From a virus: a DNA stretch of 21,861 nucleotides. A program made the position numbers and the translations under genes. Shown here piece by piece: positions 14,286 through 21,861 of the stretch (position 1 is the stretch's first letter; the number at the start of each line of letters is the position of its first letter). The stretch lies in IMG/VR virus record IMGVR_UViG_3300031787_000945, positions 1 to 21,861 of that record; one strand, given 5' to 3'. The notes beneath the pieces were generated by a model. The model saw nothing but the letters and a program-made list of their open reading frames with translations. It was not told where the DNA came from and made no database searches.

Positions 14286-17189
14286 TCAGGTGCCGTAGCA
14301 GAAGGCGCCGGGCTGTTTAACAGCCACATCCACATCCTGCAGGGCGATCACGCGGACGGTGCCAGCGGTAGCGCCAGCGTAAGGATCAACGGTCAGATCC
14401 AGACCGGACCACATACCCATGATCATCATGGAGAAGTCGCCGAACAGAGCGTCGTTGTTAGCGAGTTGGTTGGAAACAATGGCGGGGTAGCCGTTGATCT
14501 CACCGTTCTCGAACACGAAGCCAGCAGCCACAGCAGCGGCGTCCTTAGCGGTCGACTTGAGAGCACCGCGAGCAGCAGCGTTGATGATGTAACGCAGGCT
14601 GCCACCATCAGCGTTTGCAGTCGCCACATCGGTTTCCATGCCGATGTACTCAGCAAAGGTGCCGTAGGTGCTGATGGTCTGGCTGCCAATGCCGGTGGTG
14701 TTCACCAGACCCAGGGGCTGGTTGCTGGAGCCGGTGCCGTAGATAGCAGCGCGGTCAAGCTCGAGAGCAATCACACGAGCCAGATCGTTGCGGATCATGC
14801 CCTCAACATCGATCGAGGACTGCAGCAGCAGACGACGGCTGTAGTCAACAAATGCACCCACAGTCTTGGGGGTCATGTTGACCTGGTCGATAGCCTGCTG
14901 GCTTTCGGTCGGAGAGGTGTTCTCGCCCACCCAGTAAGCAGTAGCAGCAGAAGTCTGACGGGGGATGCTGATGTTGCCCTGCAGGCCGGTCAGCATGGTC
15001 ACGCCAGCCTGAGCCAGTGCCAGACGGTTGCGCAGCAGATCGATGAAGCTGCCAGCCAGCAGTTCATCAGCCACCAGGTTGCCGCCAGCAGTGGGGGTGC
15101 CCACCACCAGATCACGACGCAGCACCTCGTTGGGGATCACGATGCCGTTGGAAGCGCGCTCATATTTCTGAGCGGCAGCCTTGCCAACTTCGATCTCAAA
15201 CTCGGCAGCCCGACGAGCAGAAGCATCGCTGGGGTTGGCGAGATAGTTCAGCGCGCGAGCAAAGCTGAACGAACGGGTCTCCTTATCGGAGAGGCCAACA
15301 TCGTTGGTGGTGATGTCAGCGGAGCGAATGACTTGTTCCACGGGTTGAGTGCCGAGTTTTTCAAGGACAGCAGCACGAGCTTCATCGATAGTGCGACCAC
15401 CATCGATCAGCTCGCGAGCCAGGTCTTGCATCTGGTGCTTTTCGCCCAGTGCATTGATGGCGGCGATACGGGTACGCTCGGCCTCGACGGCCTCGGACCG
15501 GATCACCTCCAGATCTGGAGTGTTTTCCATTTCGGGTTCAGGTGTTGGTGATGCGGCTGGGGCCGCTTGAACAACGGTCTCATCAGTTAGAGACCTGCCG
15601 ATTCCAATCGTAGGGTCAGCAGGTATAGAGACCACACTGACTTCGTAAGGCGACCATCTGGTAGCCACAAAGTCATCACCTCGCTCTTCCATCTTGTCGA
15701 TGGAGTAACCGAAGCTGATGCCGCGCAAAATGTTATCGCGGACATCATCCAGCACTTCCTGCGCAAACTTGTTGCGCGAGAAGCGCACCTTTACATAGCC
15801 GCGCTTTTTCTTGCCATCAACCCAAGCACGTTCGACAACACCAACCACACGATCGGGATCGTGATTGAACAGCAGAGGAGCGCCATCATTCAGGCGACTG
15901 AGATCAGCCGCATCCATTTCATGGCTCAGCACTTCGTTGCCGAAATACCGCATCACTGGATATTCGGAGCTGAACGGGAACTCGAAGCTCCGCTCTTCGT
16001 CCAATGCGCGGAATGAGGTCACCTCAGAGCGCTGGAACTTGCCGCCCTCTGTCGCTCGGATCGGATCAATCTTCGTCAAGGTGCTGAAGCGATGTCCAAC
16101 CATCGTCTCAGTAGGCTCGCCGTCGCGATAAATCCGAATCAACGCAGCAGGATCCTCCTCACTGGCATCAATACTGAACTCAGTGTCAGGCACGCCAAGT
16201 GTGCCCTCGCGCATCACGTGCTCAATGCGACCACGGGCGCGGCCGCCTGAACTATTCCAAGAAACGAAATCGCCCTCTTTAAGCGTATCAGGCGCTGCGC
16301 GCTTTTCGGTCACTGACGTGCCCTCAATTTCATCCACTTTAGAGCGATCACCTGTCGCTTCTTCAAATTGAATAGGCTCGTAATTACGCTCACGCAACCA
16401 TGCTCGCGCCTCGGTAGCGGTGAACTCGCTGAGCTTGAACCGAATCGCCTGCAGTTCGACGGGATCGCCTTCCTTGATTCCAAAAATGAAATCAACACCC
16501 TTGCCGCCTGCGTTATTACGACGGCGGAAGCGATCGTATTGACCAGGATCACGCAGCCTTGCTGCATGCTCATTCGGATACGGTCGACCCTCCTCCGTCT
16601 CCGGCCCCTCGCTCATCAGCCGCTCTGGAATAATCCAGAACTTGCACACGCCCTCAGGCGCAATGTCGCCGCTCACGATTTCGCAAGCACGAGGACCGGC
16701 ATAGAACGCGCAATTAGCGCAAACCATTCCGTCAGCCGCAAATGGGCTTTCGGCCATGTAATGCGATCCATGCGGTCCAGCGTCCTGACCAAACTGGCCA
16801 AGTTCTTCCGCAATTTCCTCAAAAGCCTCATACAACTGCACCTGTGGCGCAGTCAAATCAGGCGTCAACTCACGGTCAGAGTCCATACGAGCCACAAGTG
16901 CATCACTCCATGTTTTACCTGGATCACCTCCCCAGGCTGCCCATGCCACTCTCCCAGGCGACGGATAACCCTCTTCACCAGGGCTAAATCCTTCAGCCTG
17001 CTTGTCCACTTCATGCCGCGCAAACCATGCGCTCATCGTGCGGATTGTCTCATCACTAAGCTCCTCGCCGCTCAAAATCTGTCCAGCACGTCTAGCCGCA
17101 ACTTCAGTGCCGCCCTTCCGGCCTTCTTCCTTCCACGCGCGATAACGCCGCGCTTCCTCCCTCATTCCATCAGTCGGCATCGCGCTCAT
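14286..17189 (-). CDS. Head polyprotein: Cys-motif domain, Tudor-like domain, prohead protease and HK97-type major capsid protein
   Basis: A 967-residue fusion of genes that are separate in most phages. Residues 1-105: helical domain with WFARHEVD and SPGRVAWAAWGGDPGKTW. Residues 157-182: Cys157, 160, 169 and 182 in CANCAFY...C...GVC, like the core of high-potential iron-sulfur proteins. Residues 303-374: small beta domain (EGDFVSWNSSGGRARGRIEH) of the Tudor-like/DUF2945 kind. Residues 395-535: HK97-type prohead protease with likely catalytic His443 (LLFNHDPDRVVG) and Ser492 (GISFGYS). Residues 554-625: helical delta/scaffold segment. Residues 640-967: HK97-fold capsid domain (GVTMLTGLQGNISIPR, AYWVGENTSP). 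The protease is expected to cleave within the fusion during head maturation. Start overlaps the portal stop (TGATG). An internal ATG at 15530 could also start a shorter capsid form. Domains from protease onward are secure; the first three are less so. Confidence 0.93.
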   Translation of the reverse strand: MSAMPTDGMREEARRYRAWKEEGRKGGTEVAARRAGQILSGEELSDETIRTMSAWFARHEVDKQAEGFSPGEEGYPSPGRVAWAAWGGDPGKTWSDALVARMDSDRELTPDLTAPQVQLYEAFEEIAEELGQFGQDAGPHGSHYMAESPFAADGMVCANCAFYAGPRACEIVSGDIAPEGVCKFWIIPERLMSEGPETEEGRPYPNEHAARLRDPGQYDRFRRRNNAGGKGVDFIFGIKEGDPVELQAIRFKLSEFTATEARAWLRERNYEPIQFEEATGDRSKVDEIEGTSVTEKRAAPDTLKEGDFVSWNSSGGRARGRIEHVMREGTLGVPDTEFSIDASEEDPAALIRIYRDGEPTETMVGHRFSTLTKIDPIRATEGGKFQRSEVTSFRALDEERSFEFPFSSEYPVMRYFGNEVLSHEMDAADLSRLNDGAPLLFNHDPDRVVGVVERAWVDGKKKRGYVKVRFSRNKFAQEVLDDVRDNILRGISFGYSIDKMEERGDDFVATRWSPYEVSVVSIPADPTIGIGRSLTDETVVQAAPAASPTPEPEMENTPDLEVIRSEAVEAERTRIAAINALGEKHQMQDLARELIDGGRTIDEARAAVLEKLGTQPVEQVIRSADITTNDVGLSDKETRSFSFARALNYLANPSDASARRAAEFEIEVGKAAAQKYERASNGIVIPNEVLRRDLVVGTPTAGGNLVADELLAGSFIDLLRNRLALAQAGVTMLTGLQGNISIPRQTSAATAYWVGENTSPTESQQAIDQVNMTPKTVGAFVDYSRRLLLQSSIDVEGMIRNDLARVIALELDRAAIYGTGSSNQPLGLVNTTGIGSQTISTYGTFAEYIGMETDVATANADGGSLRYIINAAARGALKSTAKDAAAVAAGFVFENGEINGYPAIVSNQLANNDALFGDFSMMIMGMWSGLDLTVDPYAGATAGTVRVIALQDVDVAVKQPGAFCYGT

Positions 17190-18697
17190 CAGACTTCCTC
17201 CTGCGGTAACGGCTGATCGGCAGGAAGCATTGGCTGTTCAATGATGTCCCGATCCAACTGAACACCAAGCCGATCGGCTACCGATTGCTCACGCGCAATC
17301 TCAGCAAGATTCTCATCGAAATCACCGCCAAGTTTTGCAACAATTTGCGCTTTTGTCATGTATCCGGCTTGCTCCATTTCGCGGTAAGCCTTCACCTCCT
17401 TCAACGGATCAACCCAATCCCAGCCGCGCGCCATCCAACGAGGTGTGTCATAACGCTCTGGACGAGCCTCAAAATCATCAAATGGCAGCTCACCAGCAAG
17501 CACCGCCAACGAAAGCCACTCGCGGAACACACGCATGTGGAAGTGCTCGATCATGTATGCCTGCACCACCTTCCAGTGCTCGCGATCCTCTAACAACGAC
17601 AAACGACTACTGGAATAGTTCGTGTCACTGAAATCGCGGCTCAAGGTCTCATAAGAACAACCAAAGCCACTCGCGAATCGACGTACTTTATTTTTCACAA
17701 ACATCTCAAACTGCTGATCAGGCGAGTCGATGTTTGGCACCGTCACATTCTCGCCAGGCATCAAATACTTGAACATGCCAGGCTCGAATTCACTAATTCG
17801 ACGTTCATTTTCAACGTCGTCAGCAGTCAGCTCGCCTTCTTGATTCGTAATAAATCCCATCACGCTGGCACCAGCGCGAGCGCGAATAACAGCAGCCTCT
17901 TCATATCCCTGAAGCTGATGCGCATCTGCCATCACAGGATGGAACCATGGCACGCCACGATGCTGCTGGGGTCTTTCCGGGATAAACAAATGGATGACAT
18001 CTTCCGCCGGCAGGAAGACATGCTTTTCGTTTCCCTGAGAGGCATTCTGGAACCAGTAGTCACCTGGATGGCGCGTGAGGAAGGCGTACCGGACAGGGCG
18101 ACCCCATTCATTAACCTCCACGCCCATCCGCCATTCGTTCCCCTTGGCGAGGGTTGGGCCCTGATACTCCTCATCCAGGTAATCAGCCTCAAGCATCTGG
18201 AGCGCCAATGGCACCTTGCTGCCACCGAACGACCGACGCACAATCCTGAATAACGCCTCGCCCGACTCAGGCAGGGCGCCAGTGGCAAGCCATTCCATCA
18301 TGTGGAAGCTTTGCCGCCCAGCAACATCACAATGCTGCGGACGGCACCACGCCGCCCACTTCTGCTCAATCAAATTATTGGTGCGCTCATCGCGACGACT
18401 GCCGCGAAGCAGCGTCACCTGCGATTGCATTTTGATGCCGCTGCCAACCACGTTGATCTGCGTGGTTCGCTTTGCCTGCTTTGCGTACGGATTGTTCCGC
18501 ACCATCTCGCGGCTGCGATCCCGCAGCTTTCGCAGGCTGGTTCGGATCTCGGCGTCAGCACTTGCCTGCGATGCCATCCAGTCCGCCGTTAAGCGGCTGA
18601 TAATTGCGCCGGCATAATTACGCCGCCGAATAGGCGGTAGCGCCTTCTGGACAGGCTGAAGGCCGAAACGGCGCAAAATTTCAGTGCGGATGCCCAT
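17189..18697 (-). CDS. Portal protein, lambda gpB family
   Basis: A 502-residue portal that should form the ring at the packaging vertex, through which DNA enters and to which the connector binds. Family landmarks are present: VRNNPYAKQAKRTTQINVVG near residue 90, EADYLDEEYQG, the HLFIPERPQQHRGVPWFHPV segment, YEEAAVIRARAGASVMGFIT and, near residue 350, GFGCSYETLSRDFSDTNYSS with the following R-x-S-L-L-E. Length fits lambda gpB (533). It starts at an ATG overlapping the gpW-like stop (TGATG) and its own stop overlaps the head polyprotein start, so these head genes are tightly coupled. No truncation seen. Confidence 0.95.
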   Translation of the reverse strand: MGIRTEILRRFGLQPVQKALPPIRRRNYAGAIISRLTADWMASQASADAEIRTSLRKLRDRSREMVRNNPYAKQAKRTTQINVVGSGIKMQSQVTLLRGSRRDERTNNLIEQKWAAWCRPQHCDVAGRQSFHMMEWLATGALPESGEALFRIVRRSFGGSKVPLALQMLEADYLDEEYQGPTLAKGNEWRMGVEVNEWGRPVRYAFLTRHPGDYWFQNASQGNEKHVFLPAEDVIHLFIPERPQQHRGVPWFHPVMADAHQLQGYEEAAVIRARAGASVMGFITNQEGELTADDVENERRISEFEPGMFKYLMPGENVTVPNIDSPDQQFEMFVKNKVRRFASGFGCSYETLSRDFSDTNYSSSRLSLLEDREHWKVVQAYMIEHFHMRVFREWLSLAVLAGELPFDDFEARPERYDTPRWMARGWDWVDPLKEVKAYREMEQAGYMTKAQIVAKLGGDFDENLAEIAREQSVADRLGVQLDRDIIEQPMLPADQPLPQEEV

Positions 18698-19284
18698 CAG
18701 CCGTTACCAAAACGGATAAACAAATTGTTCGGATCACCAAGGCCCGAAGCGATGATCTTCGCTTTATTCTCGCGAACCACAGTTGCCTTCAACTGCGATT
18801 CCAACGCCAACAGATCAGTCAGGTCGTAGCGCTTCAAACTGCGATTGCCAATCCGGTATTCCTGCGTCGCTCCACCCGTCATCAACGAGCGAATTGCCGC
18901 CTGAACAGCGTCTAAATCCTTCTGCGCCTGCGTGCGACCATCAAATGCCTCAGGAGATCCCGCATATGCGAGCGATGCCTGAACCTCGATCTGACCCCGG
19001 CTGTACTCGGTAACCGCACCACCACTGATCGCGGTCAGCACAGCCTGGAAATACCAACCCGTGCTGGCATCCATTCCCGCGCTGGTGGCGGCAGGAATCG
19101 TCACCTTCCAGCCGTCCGAATAAGTAACGCCACTCACCGTGACGCCCTCACCCGCAGTATTTAACCTGAAATAATACGTAAGATTATGTGTGGCGCTGGT
19201 TACGGCATTGCCGAAAATATCCGTGGTCGCGGCATCCGTCCACACCACATCCACGCCTGCTGTTATGGACGGGGGGATTGCCAT
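18697..19284 (-). CDS. gpW-like head-tail joining protein with added N-terminal beta domain
   Basis: A 195-residue protein in the gpW position between large terminase and portal. The C-terminal 75 residues (LDAVQAAIRSLMTGGATQEY, then RIGNRSLKRYDLTDLLALES) match the helix-strand-strand-helix pattern of gpW, including the ...LMTG and DL...L signature, and probably bind the connector after packaging. Lambda gpW is only 68 residues; here about 105 N-terminal residues form an extra beta-rich domain (VDVVWTDAATTDIFGNAV, LTYYFRLNT, GWYFQAVLT). The ATG at 19284 is chosen over a TTG at 19296 because GAGG lies four bases before it. The gap to the terminase stop is 43 bases with no evident gene. Confidence 0.8.
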   Translation of the reverse strand: MAIPPSITAGVDVVWTDAATTDIFGNAVTSATHNLTYYFRLNTAGEGVTVSGVTYSDGWKVTIPAATSAGMDASTGWYFQAVLTAISGGAVTEYSRGQIEVQASLAYAGSPEAFDGRTQAQKDLDAVQAAIRSLMTGGATQEYRIGNRSLKRYDLTDLLALESQLKATVVRENKAKIIASGLGDPNNLFIRFGNG

Positions 19285-19327
19285 TCGACCTCGCAATCTT
19301 TGCTTCTTGGTACTTTAGCGCCGTAAC

Positions 19328-21181
19328 TCACCACTGCTTCACAAAGCTCCGTTTTGGTGTCGCCGCTACACGCACTCTCTTCGGTTTCTGCTCATCGCGA
19401 CGCTCGAGCTGGTCCCAAATCGTTCTCCTGTCCATCTTCTGGTACAGCCGATGCAACGCCGCATACGCATAGTTCATTTCATCCAATGCCTCGTTGGGTG
19501 CCTGACTTTTCTTCACCCAAACGCGCTCGGGATAACCATTCCTAAAACGCAAGATCTGCTTCTCGGCTGTCAATTCCTCGAAATAATCGGTTCCAATCGT
19601 AGGGAAGAAGTGCAAATATCCAGCCCCAGGATCGTTGTGCTTAAGCCGGCCAAACAGCAGCGACTTCACAGTGTCGACACCGACCGGGAACAACTGTGCC
19701 CCCTTCTTTAATGCCTTGCCCTTGTAGTCCACGTCAACCTTCGTCGCCTTACCAAGCGGTGGCTTGCCTTTCTGCGACATACCCTTGATCGCAATCACAC
19801 CCATTGCAGCGCGCTCCCTGCTGTACTGATACACCTCCTGCGTGTGGTGGCCGCCAGAGTCAATCGCGCAACACAGCACTTTCATCTCCTCTCCGGCCTC
19901 GTTCACGTACGGCTTCTGCAAAATCTCATCCAATTGCTTCCACACCTCTGGCCTAGAAGGGCTGCCATACAGCTTCACCCGATCAATCAGCCAGCCTTCC
20001 TCCTCACGGCCCCAACCCCAAACGCTCAGCGATAACCGGTCATCCTGCACGTCACAGCCGATCGTTAGCGCCAGCACCTCAGCAGGCGGCACATATTGCT
20101 GATAAGTCTCATCAGCAGCGCGCTCAAGCAACGAATCTGCACCTACCTTCGACGCATACTCGTCCTCCCACGTCTCACCCAGGACCGTATTGACAAAGGT
20201 CTTTAACTGCTCCGCGTCGTTCTTCGCATCCAAAAACTCTTCCACCAAATTCGGCCACGTCGCGTTCGGGCTATACGAGTACGCCGCCCAGATGTGAAAC
20301 CCAACGTGCTTGCCGTTTCCTGGTGCAGTCGCGCGCCATTCCCCACGCTCCACCATCCAACGCTTTTTAGAATGCGGAATAATTACCCCGCAGCTCTCGC
20401 AGCAATAGCCTGCTGTGCTCGGATCACCATCCGTCCAACGGATATTCGGCCATTTCAGGTACTGCATATGACCGCAATCAGGACACGGAACGAAATAGCG
20501 ACGCTGATCCGTCTGCAGGAACATGCGCTCTACACGGCTGAAATCCTTAACTGTCGGCGTGCTGCCGGCAACAATCGAGCGATTCCAGTAGTACTCAGTC
20601 CGTCGAATACCAAGCTTGATCTGGTCACCCTCCGCACCTGCTGATGCTGGGTAACCATCAATCTCGTCAAACAGCACCACCCTCCTACTAACACGCCTGA
20701 AACCACGCGGACTATTGGCACCCACCAAGCTCAGGGTTCCGCCTGGGAATTGCTTCTGCAAAATCGTGTTCGCGCCATCCTTCGCTTTCGACTCGCTCAC
20801 CAATCCCTTCAGGCACGGCGTATCGCGAAGCATCGGCGCAATCTCCTCCTTCGAGTAGCCCTGCGCATCCTCGATCGTCGGCTGCACCAGCATGATCGGG
20901 CACGGATCCTGGTGAATATGAAAAGCAATCGCGTGGTTCAGGATCTTCGAATAGCCCACACGGGCGCTTTTCATCACAGTTACCTGCTCCACCCTTGGAT
21001 CGGTAATTGCATCCATAATTCCTTTTTGGTACGGCAAAGTGTGCCATCTGCCGCCTTCGGCGCTGCTTTCTGCGCTTAAAAACGCATAACGATCAGCCCA
21101 CTCGCTCAAGGTCAGCTTCTCTGGTGGCTTGAACGCCCGATATGCCGCTTTTTCAAGCCTCAGCAGGTTGTCTTCACTCAT
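19328..21181 (-). CDS. Terminase large subunit, lambda gpA family
   Basis: Packaging motor and DNA-cutting enzyme, 617 residues. The N-terminal ATPase carries K71-SARVGYSK, the same unusual Walker A as lambda gpA, and Walker B VVLFDE with Asp172 and Glu173. A zinc-binding-like pair of motifs follows: CPDC at 233-236 and C260/C261...C264. The nuclease domain has acidic residues Asp377 (LTIGCDVQDDRLSLSVWGWG), Asp441 (AIDSGG) and Asp567 (NEALDE), positions matching the RNase H-like metal site. ATG at 21181 is preferred to a GTG three codons upstream; it overlaps the small terminase stop (ATGAGTGA). gpA-type enzymes usually cut at a cos site, but none can be proved here. Confidence 0.96.
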   Translation of the reverse strand: MSEDNLLRLEKAAYRAFKPPEKLTLSEWADRYAFLSAESSAEGGRWHTLPYQKGIMDAITDPRVEQVTVMKSARVGYSKILNHAIAFHIHQDPCPIMLVQPTIEDAQGYSKEEIAPMLRDTPCLKGLVSESKAKDGANTILQKQFPGGTLSLVGANSPRGFRRVSRRVVLFDEIDGYPASAGAEGDQIKLGIRRTEYYWNRSIVAGSTPTVKDFSRVERMFLQTDQRRYFVPCPDCGHMQYLKWPNIRWTDGDPSTAGYCCESCGVIIPHSKKRWMVERGEWRATAPGNGKHVGFHIWAAYSYSPNATWPNLVEEFLDAKNDAEQLKTFVNTVLGETWEDEYASKVGADSLLERAADETYQQYVPPAEVLALTIGCDVQDDRLSLSVWGWGREEEGWLIDRVKLYGSPSRPEVWKQLDEILQKPYVNEAGEEMKVLCCAIDSGGHHTQEVYQYSRERAAMGVIAIKGMSQKGKPPLGKATKVDVDYKGKALKKGAQLFPVGVDTVKSLLFGRLKHNDPGAGYLHFFPTIGTDYFEELTAEKQILRFRNGYPERVWVKKSQAPNEALDEMNYAYAALHRLYQKMDRRTIWDQLERRDEQKPKRVRVAATPKRSFVKQW

Positions 21182-21701
21182 CAGCAACACTCTCAGATAG
21201 GTCTTCTAGCGTTTCGCGAACAATATCCTCCAGCATTGACACTGCATCGGTGTCAAGATCTGGGATCCTTTGCTTTGCTTTGGTTGGTATCCCCAGAATC
21301 TTTGTCCTTGCCAACGTCACAATCTCCACCCATTTCAACTCAACTTCCTCTGCCTTCACCAGCAATCCCTCTTTCTGCTTGCGATCAAGCTCCAGCAGCT
21401 CAGCCTTTAGGTGCTCAGTTCGCGCTCTTGACTCGTCATAGTCAGGGATTGATTCTTCCGTCTTCGCCATCCTTGGTCTTGCTGCCGGGAACGCTTTCTC
21501 CCCAGCAGCCGGCTTTGGCCCCCGACCAATACGCCGCTGTGTGTTTTTTGCCCAGTGCTCACGCATGGTCTCGCTGTTCACCAGCTCACGACCATCCGCT
21601 GTTCGCACCACCGGCAGCCGCCCAGTCTTCACTGCTGCATAGACAGCCTCCGGCGTCACACCCAGCGCCCTAGCTGCTTCGGATCTTGTAATCAATGGCA
21701 T
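21174..21701 (-). CDS. Terminase small subunit, Nu1-like, with N-terminal helix-turn-helix
   Basis: A 175-residue DNA-recognition subunit that should bind the packaging site and hand DNA to the large subunit. Residues 1-60 form an excisionase-type winged helix (LITRSEAARALGVTPEAVYAA, VKTGRLPVVRTADGRELV), the DNA-binding fold of Nu1-type terminases. A basic linker follows (NTQRRIGRGPKP), then a long helical, coiled-coil-prone part (ESRARTEHLKAELLELDRKQ) that is probably for self-assembly and gpA contact. I choose ATG at 21701 because the family starts MPLITRSEAA; a GTG 15 bases upstream is possible. Neither start has a visible ribosome site. Its stop overlaps the large subunit start. Confidence 0.85.
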   Translation of the reverse strand: MPLITRSEAARALGVTPEAVYAAVKTGRLPVVRTADGRELVNSETMREHWAKNTQRRIGRGPKPAAGEKAFPAARPRMAKTEESIPDYDESRARTEHLKAELLELDRKQKEGLLVKAEEVELKWVEIVTLARTKILGIPTKAKQRIPDLDTDAVSMLEDIVRETLEDLSESVADE

Positions 21702-21716
21702 AAAGAGATAGTACAC

Positions 21717-21861
21717 ACAATGTGCAGCTAGCGTAAAGCAAAATTCCGTGATATAATGCCCGGCTTTTTCGAAAGCGGACGGGGTAGGGGACGCATTGTT
21801 TGACGAATAGAAAATACTTCGGCGAATTGTGCCTAGCCCTATAGAGCGATTCGAAACACCT
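21717..21861. other. Non-coding leader upstream of terminase, possible packaging and promoter region
   Basis: No convincing gene is seen in these 145 bases. They hold a short imperfect hairpin at 21760-21778 (GCTTT/AAAGC with a TTCG loop), two TTCGAA palindromes, a G-rich stretch GACGGGGTAGGGGAC on the plus strand, and a plus-strand extended -10-like TGATATAAT at 21749-21757 without a good -35. On the minus strand, TTTACG and TACTAT (18-base spacing, four of six matches each) would start transcription at about the small terminase ATG. The packaging site of lambda-like phages lies in this position, but I cannot identify a cut site. Confidence 0.4.

Noticed and set aside
14466-15551. Open plus-strand frame of 361 codons opposite the capsid domain
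   Set aside because: It lies wholly opposite a clear HK97-type capsid coding sequence, has no family resemblance and low-complexity Ser/Ala/Gly content. Such antisense frames arise from the codon bias of the real gene.
1-21861. CRISPR arrays, tRNA genes, insertion sequences, integrase or attachment sites
   Set aside because: No regularly spaced repeats, cloverleaf sequence, transposase or recombinase motif was found by reading both strands; all space is filled by structural genes.
1-21861. Cyanobacterial host judged by the HIP1 octamer GCGATCGC
   Set aside because: Partial forms occur, but I found no enrichment of the full octamer, so it gives no support for a cyanobacterial host and does not exclude one.

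Overview
The window is a morphogenesis block from a long-tailed (siphovirus-like) double-stranded DNA phage or prophage. All 20 credible genes, plus one frameshift extension, lie on the minus strand, so the genetic order runs from right to left. It follows the phage lambda late-gene plan closely: small terminase, large terminase (gpA type), gpW-like joiner, portal (gpB type), protease plus major capsid, small head protein, decoration-like protein, FII-like connector, a fibre-like protein, a 59-residue protein, gpU-like tail terminator, a 79-residue ORF, tail tube, chaperone G with its frameshifted G-T form, tape measure, gpM, gpL, gpK, gpI and gpJ. gpJ runs off the left edge. I see no integrase, repressor, lysis, replication, tRNA or CRISPR sequence, so lifestyle cannot be decided. 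The host is uncertain: base composition is near 50% GC by eye, good Shine-Dalgarno sites point to a bacterial host, and nothing fixes a genus.

Right end (14.0-21.8 kb): packaging and head genes. The terminase has a lambda gpA-style ATPase motif and a nuclease domain. The most unusual gene is a 967-residue polyprotein at 14286-17189. It carries an N-terminal helical domain, a four-cysteine motif resembling the cluster-binding core of high-potential iron-sulfur proteins (HiPIP), a Tudor-like small beta domain, an HK97-type prohead protease, a short helical linker and the HK97-type major capsid domain.

Middle (10.1-14.0 kb): head decoration, connector, tail completion and tail tube genes. Two minus-strand hairpins follow the presumed most abundant products: a stem with a C(UUCG)G loop after the decoration gene, and a textbook rho-independent terminator after the tail tube gene. 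They may set the relative amounts of structural proteins. The chaperone gene ends in GGGAAAC next to its stop codon, and the -1 frame stays open through the T-like domain, the classical lambda G/G-T arrangement.

Left part (1-10.1 kb): a 1254-residue tape measure, a tandemly duplicated gpM-like protein, a gpL-like protein with the exact lambda cysteine spacing for a 4Fe-4S cluster but with a roughly 225-residue repeat-bearing insertion, a JAMM-NlpC gpK-like enzyme, gpI, and the receptor-binding gpJ. Neighbouring genes overlap or abut by a few bases at most junctions, which points to coupled translation in one long late operon. Several starts were moved inward from longer TTG or GTG options because the downstream ATG has a good ribosome site or fits the family better.
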